Assembly (NCBI GenBank): GCA_033439295.1
Contig: JAVTLE010000019.1
Coordinates: 124,001-188,000, forward strand
Source of the DNA: Deuterostichococcus epilithicus
Taxonomy: Eukaryota; Chlorophyta; Trebouxiophyceae; Prasiolales; Stichococcaceae
Direction: 5' to 3'
DNA length: 64,000 nucleotides
The position numbers and the translations under genes were made by a program. The notes beneath the pieces are model-generated. The model saw only the letters and a list, made by a program, of their open reading frames with translations. It had not been told where the DNA came from and did no database searches. Below are positions 35,801-44,012 of the stretch, piece after piece. The first letter of the stretch is position 1; each line of letters begins with the position of its first letter.

Positions 35801-38800
35801 TGGGAGCCACGCAGCAACGGCCTGCGTGCAGCGTGCAGTTGCACTTCGTCGCCGGCGCTAAGACATTGCCCACTGCCGAAGTGGTGCTGCTGCTACTGCG
35901 AAGCAGGGCGAGGGCAGGCCTCGTCCTGGGCATCGCCGAGGGTGCCATACCTCGAACGACCACCCTTGCCCGCAGGTGCTGCCGCTGGCCTTTGTGGCAA
36001 AGCAGGACGAGGAGATGGATGTGGCGGAGCTGTGGGGCGAGGTGTGGGAGGAGGCCACCAGCGGCGCGGCCTCGGCGCTGCGGCTGTACATCGCAGACAT
36101 CGTGCCGCTCATCACTTCCGGTGCGCTGTGCCCCTGGCGTGTGAGGCCCGGTCTGCACCTTGCGTCATGCAGGGTTTCACGACGCCTAGCGCCACCCGGC
36201 TGGCGGCGCAGCCCCCTGCTTCCGGCTGCCGCACCAAGGGGCGCCGCTCATCTCCCGGGCTGGCCCGTGAGCCGGCATCCGGATATCGTGCCTGGCATGC
36301 CACCACGAACGAAAGACAGCCAGGCGGCGTGCGAGGGTCGATGCAACGGCTTGCTGTGGGGAATGCCGGACCATCACCGGAGAATGCCGGACCGTGTCCG
36401 TCGGTGACACGCCTCGTCGCCGCCGTGTGGCCGCAGGGCTGGCCAGCCAGCAGTGGGGCCGGAAGCGGTGTGCGGCGCTGGCCGCGGCCGCGGCGGCAGA
36501 GGCAGCGCCGGACGCCGTGGGACCACATGCGCAGAAGCTGGCCGGCGCGCTGCAGGTGGGCGTGATCGCACACGCTTCTTCCACACACGTGTCCCACATA
36601 TACCTGTCTTGCTGGCATGGTGGAAGGTGAGGAAGCGGCGGCGGCTGCGGCGGCGACTGCGTCGGGTGCGCCGCGTCGCTCGCACAGAGCCACACACGCT
36701 AAGGCAGCAGCTGACGCACCGCGCCGACCGCACAATCCGGGCACACGACCTGGTTTGCAGAGGCCATGCCGGCCTGCGATCGCGCCGTGCGCACCCGGCA
36801 GGCAGCGCCGGAGCGTGAGACGGCAAGGAGGCTGTTTCCTGAGGGCGCTGGCGGCGCTTGCTCAGGTGCCAGCAGCGTTCAGAACCCAGAACAACCGGAA
36901 GGGTGGTGACCTGAACATCGGCTTCGAAGATCGAGAAACCCTAAACTCTAGACATCGTGCCAGGCGGAGCTCCCCGGGCGGCTATGGGACGGAAAGGAGG
37001 CGGTGCCGGCGGCGCTGGCTGCACTCGTGGCGGCATGCCCTGCCGCGCTTGGCGAGCCCGGCGGCGCGGCGGCGGTGGCGGCCCTGGTGGAGGCAATCGG
37101 TGAGCGGTTCTACTCATCGTATCTTCTGGACTGATGGATGAGAAACCCTTCTGACAGCCGTGCTCCCGCTGCCCTCCGCGAGCCCGGCGGCGCGGCCCCA
37201 GTCGGGGCCCAGGTCGCGGCGGTCAGTGAGTGCATTGTGTGACAGACTCGTGTGGAGTTCCCGTGCCAGAGCTGTCGGGACATGCTGCGCGAGCGTGGAG
37301 CTGCTGCAGTGGCCTGCGGCGCCCCTGGCCTGCTGAGGTGGCCGGGCCACACATCGCTGCTGCTGCCTCTTGCGTGAGGCGCTGCTGCAGTCCATGCGGT
37401 TCCTGATGTTCCCAGCGTGCACTTCGATGGTCCGCACGCACAGCGCATGTTTTTCACGCAGGTAGTATCGGGCAGGACAGGGTGCTGCACCTGTTTCAGT
37501 AGTCATGCATGGAGAAGGCTGCAGCCATGCGGTGCTGCATGTCGCATTTGGCCTGGCCGAGCTACAGGGTACGTGGCCAGCGTGCAGTGTGCCAGGTGGA
37601 GTCAGGAACCTGGCTCCGCACCGCTGCTTCAGGCCTTGCTTGCCGGCTCGGTGCCCTCGCCCTGCCAGACTGCGCGTGCAGCACTTGCATGTTCTGAACT
37701 GCACCATCGACATGATGTCGCAAGGTTGTGACTGCCCATTCCTGTTCGTTCAGATTGCATTTGGCCGTGCGGCCGCGCAGATTGCAGCTCGTGGCTTCGT
37801 GGGCTAGACTTTCCGAGGAAATGGCGCCATTGCGTTGGCGATGGAGAGCCTTTGGCAGCCGCTTTGGATGGTTGCTTTTCGAGCCAGTCACCTGCTTTGA
37901 GCAGCGTCGCTGCAAGTTCAGGACACGGTGGCACGATCTGGGATTCAAACTGGAACCCTTGGTTCTGCAGCAGTGCACACAGCGCTGGGCCCGCGGATGC
38001 CTGAGAAGGCCGGAAGCTTCTTCCAATGGTTGCCAGACCGTCCAAGCAACCTGATGAGACACCCGCACGCCCTGTGCGTGCAGGGCGCAAAAAGGCGGAC
38101 TTCCGAAAGGCGGCGCTCGAGGCGCTCCGCAAGACGCTGGCCGCCCTCCCGGCGCAGGACCACTTCGCGGCCGCGGCGCCGCCGCTGCTGGCGGCGCNGG
38201 CGGCGCATGCCGAGGTGCAGGCCGCCGTGCTCGCGGGCACCGCGCCGCCGGTGCGGCGCCTCCGCATGACTGGGAGCACCCGGGCCCCGAGTTGTCCGGA
38301 GCTGCCTGGCGCAGTGCTGCACCAGCGGATTCAAAGACCCGATGCAGCGGTCGGTCTGCCGCATCCAGCGGCGATGGGAAGGCTGGGCGGCTGCACACGC
38401 AGCACTCGTGCAAGCACAGCATGACAGCCGCTGCACTCGGCTCATTCGTTTCACTCGTGCCTGACATCGTCCAGACGGCCGGGAGGTTCTGCTCGACCCT
38501 GTACTGGAGGCTCGGCCCCGCAGGTCCAGGATTGTAATAGAGCTGCTACTGCAACAGTCGCTCAGGTAGCTTTTGACCGTGCTGCAGGCGCCGGCCGACG
38601 GCGACGCAGCGCTGGCTGAGGCGCCGACACCGCTGCCGGCGCTGGAGGCCGTGGCCGCGCTCGGCGCCGCATGGGCGGGGCGGGCGCGGCGACTGCCGAG
38701 GCGCGCGGCGGCGACGTGGCGGACGCGCTGGCGGCGGCGCTGCTGCCGGGTGATTGGCGGGCGCCCTTGCTTGCTGACAGGCTGTTTGAAGGCTCTGAAC

Positions 38801-39840
38801 CTGTGCAGCAGCGCTGCTGGCCTTTACATGAGGGCGTGCGGGGCGTTTCTGCACCACCCGCGCTTTGGGTGCTGTGCCAGCAGGTTGTGTCAGCCGCTCT
38901 CGCGAGGTTCTGTCCTTGGCCCAAGCCTGGTTCGCTCTCCTGTTCCCAGGACACTCGTGGGCGACACGGGTGGAGGCGCTGGGCGTCGCCAAGGCGTATT
39001 TGCTGAAGCTGAGCCGCCTGAATGCTGGAACGGATACTGCCGCCGGCGCAGCGGCACATGGGGCTTCGCCCCCGCAGCTGACGGCGCAGCAGCTGCCCTG
39101 GGCTGCCAAGCTGGTGCCGGGTGAGTGGGAGCCCGGAATGTCGAGCTGAACCGTACTTGGCCAGACTTAAGTACCGGTTGACGCTGGGCTTATGCGTCAG
39201 GTGACATGCATCCCTGCCGGCTGGCGCAGCTGCTCTGCCGCAGATCCAACTGGTGTCGCTCATCTGCTTTCTGAACTGTGGCCTCGCAGACTGACTTGCA
39301 AAATCACAGCAAATCCGCGCCCCACATCGCAGGCATCCTGGCCGGCACTGAGGAGGCAAAGGTCTCTGCTGTGCGCGCCGCGGCGCTGACAACGCTGCAG
39401 ACGCTGGTCGAGCGCGCGGGTGGCGGCGCCGCGCTGCCGACGGCGCTCGCGGCGAACGTCCGCGGTCGGCTGGGGGCACTGGTGGCCAGTGAACGTAATT
39501 CGGCCATCACAGCGCAGGTCAGTTTTGTTGCAGCGGTGGCACGCATGCTGTGTTGGAAGGTGTGTGGTGGGCCGGCGTGTCGTGTGTGGGTTGAATGTGG
39601 CCAAGATGGCTCGCTGGTAGCGCCTGGTTGTGCAAAGCCACCGTCGCAGTTCCCAGTGGCAAGTGCTCCTGAGCTTCAGCGCCTGTGAATGCTGAGGTGC
39701 GTGCATGCCTGCAAGCCTGCGACAGGCTGGTCCTAGGTACCTGGTTCATATCGTCTGCAGAAGTTGAGGTGCTGTGATGATGGGTGCAGGCTGCAGCATT
39801 GCTGGCGGCCATGCCGGCGAAGATGGAAGAGGGGAGTTGA
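17832..39840 (+). CDS. ECM29: ECM29 proteasome adaptor/scaffold (HEAT-repeat protein)
   Basis: ECM29 tethers 19S to 20S proteasome particles and couples them to vesicles and motors. Exons: 17832-17921, 18191-18259, 18508-18690, 19435-19680, 19867-19993, 20628-20839, 21558-21716, 22023-22179, 22744-22953, 23271-23486, 23708-23947, 24524-24688, 24950-25150, 25851-25974, 26089-26407, 26639-26798, 27493-27770, 28027-28116, 28240-28378, 28998-29114, 29594-29768, 30667-30856, 32126-32342, 33385-33527, 34252-34402, 34828-34967, 35446-35679, 35976-36120, 36437-36555, 36964-37099, 38084-38250, 38588-38749, 38950-39120, 39333-39517, 39790-39840. About 1,960 aa (human about 1,845). Family blocks in order: [85 protein letters not shown]-type segment, [44 protein letters not shown]. 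All phases agree except for one missing base near 38672-38692. Introns 1 and 5 begin GC. One N at 38198. Confidence 0.95.
18759..18995 (+). repeat. Two decayed copies of the 3' edge of ECM29 exon 3
   Basis: The exon 3 end GGGCCACCCCAGAGCAGC plus its donor GTGCGG is echoed at 18759-18797 (GGGCCACTGCAGAGCAGC, then GTGGTGCGC) and more weakly at 18949-18995 (GATGGCCACCCTGGAGCAG, then GCGGTGCGC). Both lie in intron 3. Confidence 0.65.
20915..20972 (+). repeat. Decayed copy of ECM29 exon 6 in intron 6
   Basis: Reads GAGCTGCTGCGATATCGCTG then CGGGGTGG, matching exon 6 GAGTCGCTGCTGCGCAAGCG then CTGCGGGGTGG (about 20767-20820). The copy has indels and an in-frame stop. Confidence 0.6.
23126..23180 (+). 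repeat. Decayed copy of ECM29 exon 10 in the preceding intron
   Basis: CGCTGCTGTTGGACAGCATT followed by GGAGCG and GGGCGGCGCC echoes exon 10 TTGCTGCTGGACAGCATCGG followed by GGCGG and GGCCGCCGCC (23294-23340). Confidence 0.65.
23244..23266. repeat. Degenerate telomere-type tract at the 3' end of an ECM29 intron
   Basis: CCCTAAACCCTGAACCTAAA, three degenerate CCCTAAA units, ending 4 nt before the acceptor of exon 10 (exon starts 23271). Confidence 0.8.
29311..29356 (+). repeat. Decayed copy of the 5' edge of ECM29 exon 21
   Basis: CTAGCCGACCTGGGGCAGCC then CGAGTCGACGTACTGC echoes exon 21 CTGGCCAACGACCTGGGGCA then GCCGGATCTGGTGTACCGC (from 29596). Confidence 0.65.
29821..30008 (+). repeat. 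Two decayed copies of the 3' edge of ECM29 exon 21
   Basis: The exon end GGCGAGCAGCTGGCACCCTA, continuing to CTGTACAG/GTGTG, recurs at 29821-29880 (GGCGAGCAGCTGGCGTCCTC) and at 29955-30008 (CAGCAGCTGGCACCCTGCGT to GAGCTGTACAG/GGTGTG). The second copy keeps the donor context. Confidence 0.75.
30451..30622 (+). repeat. Two copies of ECM29 exon 22 in the preceding intron
   Basis: Exon 22 has GCGATGGCGGCCATCTGGCG then GGCGCTGGTCCCGGAGCCGC. A near-perfect copy at 30540-30622 starts at its own acceptor-like AG, with ATGGCGGCCATCTGGCGGGC then GCTGGTCCAAGAGCCGCGC. An older copy at 30451-30500 has ATGGCGGCAGGCGCTGGTCC then CCGAGCGGCGCG. Confidence 0.85.
31682..31720 (+). repeat. Decayed copy of the 5' part of ECM29 exon 23
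   Basis: GTGCGCGGGCGCTTCGAGGA then TGTTTGGACAGTGCGCTG echoes exon 23 GTACGGGGCCGCTTCGACGA then GATGTGGACCATGGCGCTG (about 32143-32183). Confidence 0.65.
32376..32408 (+). repeat. Decayed copy of the 3' edge of ECM29 exon 23 with mutated donor
   Basis: CTCGCTGCCGCTGCTGCTGG then AGAAGGGTTAG repeats the exon end GCGCTGCCGCTGCTGCTAGA then AAAGGGTGAG. The copy directly follows the real donor by about 35 nt. Confidence 0.75.
33231..33300 (+). repeat. Decayed copy of ECM29 exon 24 upstream of the exon
   Basis: GATGGGCAGCAGGGTGACGG then AGGTGGCGGGCCCGGCAGTG and GACACCATCGCTGCGAT matches exon 24 (33386-33455) with GGAGGTGGCGGGCCTGGCAG and TGGACACCATCGCCAAGAT. A copy of the exon's 3' part lies at 33608-33645. 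Confidence 0.8.
34109..34185 (+). repeat. Decayed copy of ECM29 exon 25 upstream of the exon
   Basis: Starts GCAGGACTTGCAGCTGAGCC, then ACCTGGAGCAGCATGCGCAG and CTAGACAACACCCAG. The real exon (34252 on) has CAGGACTCACGGCTGAACTA, then CCTGGAACAGCATGCGGAGC and CTCGACAACGCCCGG. The acceptor CAG/GACT is conserved in the copy. Confidence 0.8.
36936..36950. repeat. Short telomere-like tract near an ECM29 acceptor
   Basis: AAACCCTAAACTCTA, about two units, 13 nt before the acceptor of exon 30 (exon starts 36964). Confidence 0.6.
37160..37231 (+). repeat. Decayed copy of the 3' part of ECM29 exon 30
   Basis: GCTGCCCTCCGCGAGCCCGG then CGGCGCGGCCCCAGTCGGGG and GCGGTCAGTGAG echo the exon end CGCGCTTGGCGAGCCCGGCG then GCGCGGCGGCGGTGGC and CAATCGGTGAG (37045-37105). 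Confidence 0.65.
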
Positions 39841-40298
39841 AAGGAGGAGAATCGCATGCATTACGGTAGATCACGGGATTGGCGCTTGGACTTGCACTCC
39901 GATGCAGAATCCAGTCTGGGTGAACATGGCTACGTATAGGACATGCAGATGGAAGGCTGTGGTGCGCCATGGGAGCATGTGGAAGTTGGTACGCTGTCCA
40001 AGAAGTCTGAAAGTTGAAGCGTTTCAATGGTTCAGGCAACCGCCAGCAACCCAGAATGCACACTGACTGGCTGCTTGTACAGCTGCCAAGCCCTAGCTCC
40101 CCATTCCCCCAAACATGCCCGCTGAATGGCAACACGCTGCACGTCGACAAGCTGTCGCTGTCCTTGGCCTCCTGAGATGCATCTCAACCTCTGACAAGAC
40201 CGTCGACAATTCCTGATCCAAAAGAGCCGGTGTGTTGGCCTGCAGTCGCCATCAAAATCTTGCTCTGCTCTGGTTCTGCAACGACTGAACGCCAGTCT
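39841..40298. other. Convergent intergenic region
   Basis: The 3' ends of ECM29 (plus) and the GPI-type gene (minus) face each other here. No gene seen. Confidence 0.5.
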
Positions 40299-42965
40299 CT
40301 AGGTCAGCATGGCGAATGCAACGGCGGCGATGGCCGCAGTGGCTGTTCCAAACGCAACGGTGCGGCTGGCGGACTGCGGGGCTGGGGCCGGCGCAGCGCT
40401 GGGGTTCATGGCGCCTGCAGGTTGTCAGACGAACAGTTCATGGGAAAGCTCGAGCAGAACATGGTAATTTCGTACGGCGCCGTGACCGACAGTGATGGGA
40501 TGATGGTGCAATTGCACATGCAAGAGATCGTCTGGCGCAAGCCGCACAAGTACGCCTGGTCGGTGCACCTGCTGCGGCGCTGCCGGGGCCGGGCGCGGGC
40601 GCAGAGCTGGGCTCGGTGCCGGGTGCGGCGCCAGGTGCGCTGTCTGGGGTCAGCGCCGCGCCTGCAAAGGCCAGGCGAAGACGCGTTACAGATGTGCCAT
40701 TGCAGGCGTTGCAATTTGAAAATTTAGGGGGTGAATGTTGGAGCCATGCCATCCGCCAGCATGCAAATGGCAAGCGTGCATGTGACATGCACCGCCCGCA
40801 CTCTACAGTGTCTTCCACGCAGAGCAAGGCACCACGTGTTTGCAGGGGTTGGGCTGCTGTCAGCATGAAAGGTGACGCAATCATGCAGCTGGCATCACGC
40901 CTAGTTTGGATGAACAGCGTTACCGGCCAGCCACATTTGAGGCAGCCAACTTGGGTTTGCGGTTGGGGTTCGCATGAGTTGCGGACCAAGGATGCACGCC
41001 GTTGTGAACACGCTGCAAGCATTGGTGCTCACCAGAGGGCGAGTCAGCCATGCCGGGCTCAGTGGCGGGCGCGGTGGCGGGCGCCAGCTCCATCTCCGGC
41101 GCTGGAGCCGGCGCCATCGTGGAGTCTGCCAGGAAGAAGCGCGCCTGCATCCGGGGCCGACATGTCAAGGGCCTGGCTTTCGCGGGAGAAGGACAGCTGG
41201 GGGAGACCACGTTTCGTTGCACGTGTGCAGGGCACAGGTCTGAGCGGGGTTCGGGTGAGGCATGCTGCACAGCTTGTATCGTTTTCATGAGTCAGACCCG
41301 CGCATGCCCTGCGGGCCAACATGACCACAGACCCAGCAAACGGGCAGCACACCCAGGCACACCGTATGGTCACATCCCTCACAATTGATGCAGGCCAGCA
41401 GCCTTAGCTGCTGTTGCATATCCTGCGGCGCTCTTGGATTTGTCAGGCGCCTCGCCAGCCGCACAGCCGGTACTCCCTTGCTGTCGAGCATCCTGAGATT
41501 CATCAAAATCGACGCCTGGGGCAACAGCACACCGTGGTGTTGACGGTCGTGTTGAAGTCGGGGCAAGGGTTCGTGATGATGTACGTCGCCCGCGGCGCTG
41601 TGCACGGGTCGCCCGACGACGAGGTGCCGTTGCCGCTCGACACCGAGTTGGCGGCGTCCCGCGCGGCCACGGTGCAGAAGCGCTTCTCTGCCGTGGTCAT
41701 ACCGAAAGTGCGCGCGTAGTTCGTCGTGTCGGTGCCTGCGAGTATTGCGGCAGCAGCAGCAGCTTGTCAAACGAGACTTCATGAGCAGTCAATTGAACAG
41801 GCTCCTGCTGGCAGGTCGCACTGCCGGCTTCGAGGATGCGCGAACTCGCAACACGTGTAGCTGTGCAGCAAGTGCGTCGTGTCCCCTCTCATCGGATGGC
41901 CACAGCCCGTTACTAATGACGAATTCCCGAGTAATAACATCCAAAGCTGTGATGTCCGTGCAGCACGAGCAGCAAGAGGTGAACCTGACGACATGCAGAC
42001 GAAGGAGTTGCGGACATCGTTGGCGGTGCTGGCCCCGACAGTTGCAGTGGCCGCGTCCGCCAGCACGCAGCCGTCTGTCTCGTACACCTGTGTCACCCTG
42101 CAGCAGATTTTGCAGAGGTCACGCTTCAGCGCTGCAACCCCGGTGTGGCAGCAGTCATGAGCAGACAACGAAAGGTAAACTCGAGCATGGCAGCGGGGCC
42201 GAGAGGGCTCACGTGGGGCTGGAGGCGACGCAGGCAGAGTTGTTCGCCCTGTAGCTGCTGCGGCTAAAGAAGAGGTTGGAGCCCGGGATGCCTGCCTGCT
42301 GGTAGTCTGCCGGGATGGCAATGCTCTGGTTGTTCACCTGCGAGCGGCACGGTTGCAGGGCTGGACCTGGACCGCAGGTCTGTTTGCAGACTCGTCAATG
42401 CATGCGGGAGGCTGCACAGGCAGCGAGGTTGTTCACGAGCTTCCACTTCGTCACTCGCGCTGGCACGCCGGCTCAGGAGGGACGGTCTGTGCTGGGGCGA
42501 GGCGACATCGTGACTTGGGAAAATCTCCCACGCCGGGGGCAGGCCCCATGCATGCGAGCAACGGACGGTAAGATTGTGTGTGAGCCACACCTGGAAGCTG
42601 GCGTCCTGAAGGCACATGCCCTCAGCAGCGGTGATGGACACGACAAGGCAGCCACCGGGTGGCACCACGAGCTGAGTGCCGACGGTACGGTTGGGGGAGA
42701 TCTCTCCGCCGATGCCGGCGGAAGTGGCGGCGGTGGGGCCCATGGCGGCGACCGGCACCGTCGCGGCACCGGAGCCGATGGAGCCGACGCTGGTGGTGGC
42801 GATGTTGGTGTCGTCGATCGGCGCAGGCGCCAGTGCCGTCGCGGGCGTGATGGCGGCGCCCGGCGGGGTGCCGACTGCCAGGAGCTGGGCGGCGGATGGG
42901 CTGAGGGCTGCTGCGAGCAGCGCCGCGCAGAGCAGCGCTGCGAATGTGACTGGGCTGCGGGCCAT
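40299..42965 (-). CDS. Secreted Ala/Pro-rich protein, probably GPI-anchored; family unknown
   Basis: Exons, minus strand: 42965-42591, 42337-42213, 42097-41985, 41735-41516, 41172-41033, 40661-40569, 40414-40299. All phases join, giving 393 aa. A classical signal peptide (MARSPVTFAALLCAALLAAA, cleavage near residue 26) starts it. An Ala/Pro/Thr segment follows, then a Cys-containing domain with several N-glycosylation sequons (for example NRT, NQS, NNS, NGT, NTT) and a CCCP element. Two Ala-Pro tracts (MAPAPAPEMELAPATAPATE; APGAAPGTEPSSAPAPGPG) follow, as in hydroxyproline-rich cell-wall proteins. The end SASRTVAFGTATAAIAAVAF plus a few residues, with a small-residue cleavage zone and a terminal hydrophobic stretch, is a GPI-attachment signal. 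I do not recognise the Cys domain. It is likely a cell-surface or wall glycoprotein. Intron 4 begins GC (from 41515), required because reading on meets a stop after three codons. Confidence 0.75.
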
Positions 42966-44012
42966 GGCTGCTGAAGGGCTGCGGCGCTGCTGACCTGCGG
43001 CGCAACAACATCATGCTTTGAGGGACACGAACTGTTGTGTTGCAGGTCGCGACTCAATGTGCAGCCTCTTAGCGAAGGGCCGGTGGCCTGCGTCTCAAAG
43101 CGCTGCCCTGCCTCCGAGCTGATTAAAGGTAAGCCGATCTGGCCGAGACGAGACGGATGTCGGCAGGCACGTCGTGGAGACCGGCTTTGCACGATATGCA
43201 GGCGATTGTTGCTCCGCAGGGATGGCCAACCACATCGCGCACGCACGGGGCATCGTGACGCCCTAGTCAACAGCTGGTGCTGCAAGCGTCTGGGCTCTAG
43301 ACACCAGCAAAGACAACAGCCCATCGGATGGATGCAGGCTTCGCAGTGCTGAAACGAGCTGCGATTGGTGCATCAGTATGTCGCAGCAGCGCTGCAGGTG
43401 CAGCCTTCCGACAAGCGTGCCGCGGTGCACATCGGTACAGATCTGGCGAAGGTGACCGGGACGCAGGATGCAACCAACGCATAGAGTCGACGTAAGAGCC
43501 GGAAACATGCTCCGGCGCGTTGCAGCACACATGCCCGTCCTGGGACCGACCGGCATCGACGCCCCTAGGGCGAACATGAGCCACGGGACGGTGCATACGT
43601 TGAACCCACCGTGGAAACGCAACACGCGGATCAAAGAAGCCTGCTCCCGCCTTCCGCAGTACTCTTGCCTGTTGGCGCTGCTGATCCGTGACTGCGTGCC
43701 GTTCGGGAAGTGTGCTGGCGGCCGAGGCGCAGCTGGCGCTTTTTCGTAGTCAAGTGAGACTCTCATCAACTTGTATCCCCATCATATCACCAAAGGGGTG
43801 GCACAGGTGAGGCCTCTTGAGTTTTGGCAAGTGGCCAACCCTTGTCCAGTGCCACATGCACCGATCATTCGATATGCCAGCAGACAGCACCGCCGCACGG
43901 ACGTCCCTCGCGGGCCGCAGCACCCACCCGCGCCACCGACGCTAGGCGCTGCAACTGAGCTGCTGCACATGCTGTCGCCGTTACTGCCGCCGCATGCCCA
44001 GGACGCTGCAGC
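42966..44012. other. Intergenic region
   Basis: Promoter of the GPI-type gene and 3' region of CMS1 (both minus strand). A minus-strand open frame at 43263-43769 has no homology, splice or compositional support. Nothing else is seen. Confidence 0.5.

Noticed and set aside
37562-38467. Long minus-strand open frame (301 codons) opposite ECM29 exon 31
   Set aside because: Antisense shadow of GC-rich coding sequence; the plus strand carries in-phase ECM29 exons with family similarity, and the minus frame has none.
41285-41782. Minus-strand 165-codon frame overlapping the GPI-type gene exon 4
   Set aside because: Different frame from the Cys-domain exon that joins its neighbours in phase; His/Arg-rich composition is typical of a shadow frame.
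43263-43769. Minus-strand frame of 168 codons between CMS1 and the GPI-type gene
   Set aside because: No recognisable domain, no supporting splice or codon signature, and it sits in the expected intergenic space.
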